Assembly: GCA_947492955.1 (NCBI GenBank)
Contig: CANLOV010000014.1
Coordinates: 1 to 64,000 of the forward strand
DNA length: 64,000 bases
Reading direction: 5' to 3'
Source: an uncultured Cellulophaga sp.
Lineage (GTDB): Bacteria; Bacteroidota; Bacteroidia; Flavobacteriales; Flavobacteriaceae
Below the pieces are notes generated by a model. That model made no database searches, had not been told where the DNA came from, and saw only the letters and a program-made list of their open reading frames with translations. Of this stretch, positions 62,749 through 64,000 are shown piece by piece. A program made the position numbers and the translations under genes. How positions within the stretch are numbered: position 1 is the stretch's first letter; every line of letters begins with the position of its first letter.

Positions 62749-63597
62749 TTATCTATATGCTTCATAAATTACGACAATACCATCTGAGTAATTGTCGGTG
62801 TTAATTGTAAATCCGTCTGTATTAAAACTAGTAACAGTAGCTGTTGTTAATCCTAAGAGGTCTCCATTTCTGTTTCCATATCTAAGTCCTATACTATGAG
62901 AACTAGATGCGTATCTAGAAATATCGTTTATAGAATCTCCATGCCCTCCTACATATATTACTTGTTCTGTAATACTTGTGGCTCCGTCTTTTCTAGCAAA
63001 ACCTTTCATAGAACCAAATGCATTTGGAAGTGTGTTTACGTTATTGCCAGTGCCATTATCCGAATTTATATTAGGAGTTTCCACATTTGCATATGCTGTA
63101 AATGTTACAGCACTAGGCTCAAAAGGAATACCTTCTATATCTATACTTCCGGTACCTGTTATTTGAAAAGAACCTGTGTATACACTAGAAACAGGAGGTA
63201 TAGTAACAGTATTTCCTCCTGTACCAGAAATAGTTAACTGGTCGTTAGTAATAGATAAAGTTTGTATTTCGTTACTAGTATCAGCATCATCGTCATCTAG
63301 AGAAGGTACATTAATAGTGTAAGGAGTATTTACACCATCTCCACTTATTGTGGTGTTTGTACCTGCGTTTAGGGTTACTTTTTCAGTTGGAATTTCTATC
63401 CAAGCAGAAGATTGATATAAATACATTTTTTCTTCATCTGTATTATATAAAACTAAACCTTCTGTAACATTTGTGATAGCATTCATTTCTGCAGTAGTAG
63501 CCTTAATAAGATTCAATACTAGATTACCATCTATTTGCGCATTAACACTTATAGCTGTTAAAATAAAAAACAAAATAGCCTTTATTTTTTTCATCAT
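62749..63597 (-). CDS. Exported protein, tandem duplicate B (282 aa)
   Basis: Signal peptide about 1-20 (ending V-N-A-Q). Same order as duplicate A: I-D-G-N-L-V-L-N-L-I-K-A-T-T, V-L-Y-N-T-D-E-E, then a beta-rich body (about 75-282) with F-E-P-S-A-V-T-F-T-A-Y-A-N-V-E and G-F-A-R-K-D-G-A-T-S. The signal peptides of the two differ strongly while the mature parts agree at most positions. It follows the truncated gene at the edge by 9 bp. Confidence 0.78.
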   Translation of the reverse strand: MMKKIKAILFFILTAISVNAQIDGNLVLNLIKATTAEMNAITNVTEGLVLYNTDEEKMYLYQSSAWIEIPTEKVTLNAGTNTTISGDGVNTPYTINVPSLDDDDADTSNEIQTLSITNDQLTISGTGGNTVTIPPVSSVYTGSFQITGTGSIDIEGIPFEPSAVTFTAYANVETPNINSDNGTGNNVNTLPNAFGSMKGFARKDGATSITEQVIYVGGHGDSINDISRYASSSHSIGLRYGNRNGDLLGLTTATVTSFNTDGFTINTDNYSDGIVVIYEAYR

Positions 63598-63606
63598 AGC
63601 AGCTTT

Positions 63607-64000
63607 TTAAAAGGATAGCACTGTAAACATAAATTCAGAATTGAAGGTAGCTCTATCACCACCACCATTATCATTATCACCAATAATTACATCAAAAAAT
63701 GTAGGGTTTTGGTTGTTGTATGATATTCCTGGGTCATCATTACCAGCACCTCCTCTTCCGGGTTGCGATAATTGAATAATATAGTCTCCATCTAAACCTA
63801 AGGCGGCAGGAAGATTAACACGATATTGCCCAGGTCCTAATTGGGTAACGGTTACACCTGTAGTAACTTTTATTTCTGTTCCATCGGCACCTATTTTTCC
63901 AAAGGCCTTAATTGGGCTTTCGTATAAAGCACCGCCATTGGCACCTACAGAAATACTGTTGTTAGCTTCTGCACCTACTACATTAGCTGTTTGGCTAGTA
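63607..64000 (-). CDS. Partial protein of the secreted operon (5' end beyond window)
   Basis: The minus-strand frame runs from the right edge to a TAA at 63609-63607. About 131 C-terminal residues are seen. They include N-V-V-G-A-E-A-N-N-S-I-S-V-G, A-F-G-K-I-G-A-D-G-T, Y-I-I-Q-L-S-Q and a Gly/Asp-rich loop with G-D-N-D-N-G-G-G-D, ending F-M-F-T-V-L-S-F. The pattern is a beta-rich surface domain without a sorting tail. The stop is 9 bp before gene B's start, so it is the upstream member of the operon. Confidence 0.75.
   Translation of the reverse strand, partial: TSQTANVVGAEANNSISVGANGGALYESPIKAFGKIGADGTEIKVTTGVTVTQLGPGQYRVNLPAALGLDGDYIIQLSQPGRGGAGNDDPGISYNNQNPTFFDVIIGDNDNGGGDRATFNSEFMFTVLSF

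Larger units (their letters stand above)
61899..63597 (-). repeat. Tandem gene duplication (two about 840-bp units)
   Basis: Genes 61899-62741 and 62749-63597 are direct repeats at DNA level, with many identical runs such as TTTCAGTTGGAATTTCTATC and ATGCTGTAAATGTTACAGCA. The mature proteins are alike at most positions by eye, while the signal peptides have diverged. The copies are separated by only 7 bp. Confidence 0.9.

Noticed and set aside
59408-63597. Secreted operon as a prophage tail-fibre locus
   Set aside because: Tail-fibre-like end domains are suggested, but each protein has a signal peptide and the last has a T9SS tail, and no capsid, tail tube, integrase or lysis genes are seen.

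Overview
The window is AT-rich and has hallmarks of a marine member of the Flavobacteriaceae (Bacteroidota). These are the TAnnTTTG -7 promoter boxes, secreted proteins with type IX secretion (T9SS) sorting tails, a T9SS plug protein (DUF5103), an Nqr sodium pump, a GH86 red-algal galactanase and several flavobacterial small-protein families. I saw no rRNA, tRNA, insertion sequence, integrase, prophage or CRISPR array.

Layout. 1-0.9 kb: a tandem repeat array (about 106 bp unit, each full unit carrying a terminator-like hairpin) and two related single-helix membrane peptides. 0.9-6.4 kb: cell-envelope and sugar-nucleotide genes (Kdo transferase; aminotransferase plus GalE), a PAP2 phosphatase and a deoxynucleoside kinase. 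6.5-16.3 kb: a methionine/SAM block. metK sits behind a SAM-II type riboswitch. A metY, metX-thrA fusion, met/cys gamma-lyase-like operon sits behind a SAM-I riboswitch. An S15/CocE-like lipoprotein hydrolase lies between them. 16.4-27 kb: DUF4386 protein, secreted FN3 plus beta-propeller glycosidase-like protein, aspartate aminotransferase, fatty acid desaturase, rsmG, and a large modular GH86 agarase/porphyranase. 27-33 kb: a DJ-1/PfpI protein with its GlxA-like AraC regulator, P5C dehydrogenase, ApaG and the T9SS plug protein. 33-41.3 kb: complete nqrABCDEF, then two small conserved proteins and the flavin transferase ApbE that would load FMN onto NqrB and NqrC. 41.3-49 kb: a 1423-residue T9SS cargo protein, then a bicarbonate module (SulP transporter, beta-carbonic anhydrase, DUF2490 barrel). 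49-58.2 kb: housekeeping genes (methyltransferase, RidA, MetAP, DUF2891 lipoprotein, Nramp-like transporter with a non-AUG start, GpmI, ankyrin protein, DUF6747, M48 and M15 peptidases, GNAT).

58.2-64 kb holds the most unusual locus. It is a tightly packed minus-strand operon of at least seven exported proteins, running off the right edge. Four share a roughly 60-residue N-terminal module after the signal peptide and carry different C-terminal parts. Two neighbours are recent tandem duplicates, and the last gene ends in a gliding-motility/T9SS type B tail. I read it as a surface-protein or adhesin assembly locus with duplicating, diverging heads. The function is inference only.

Gene calls are from motif and family recognition by eye. 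No database search, structure prediction or folding program was run.
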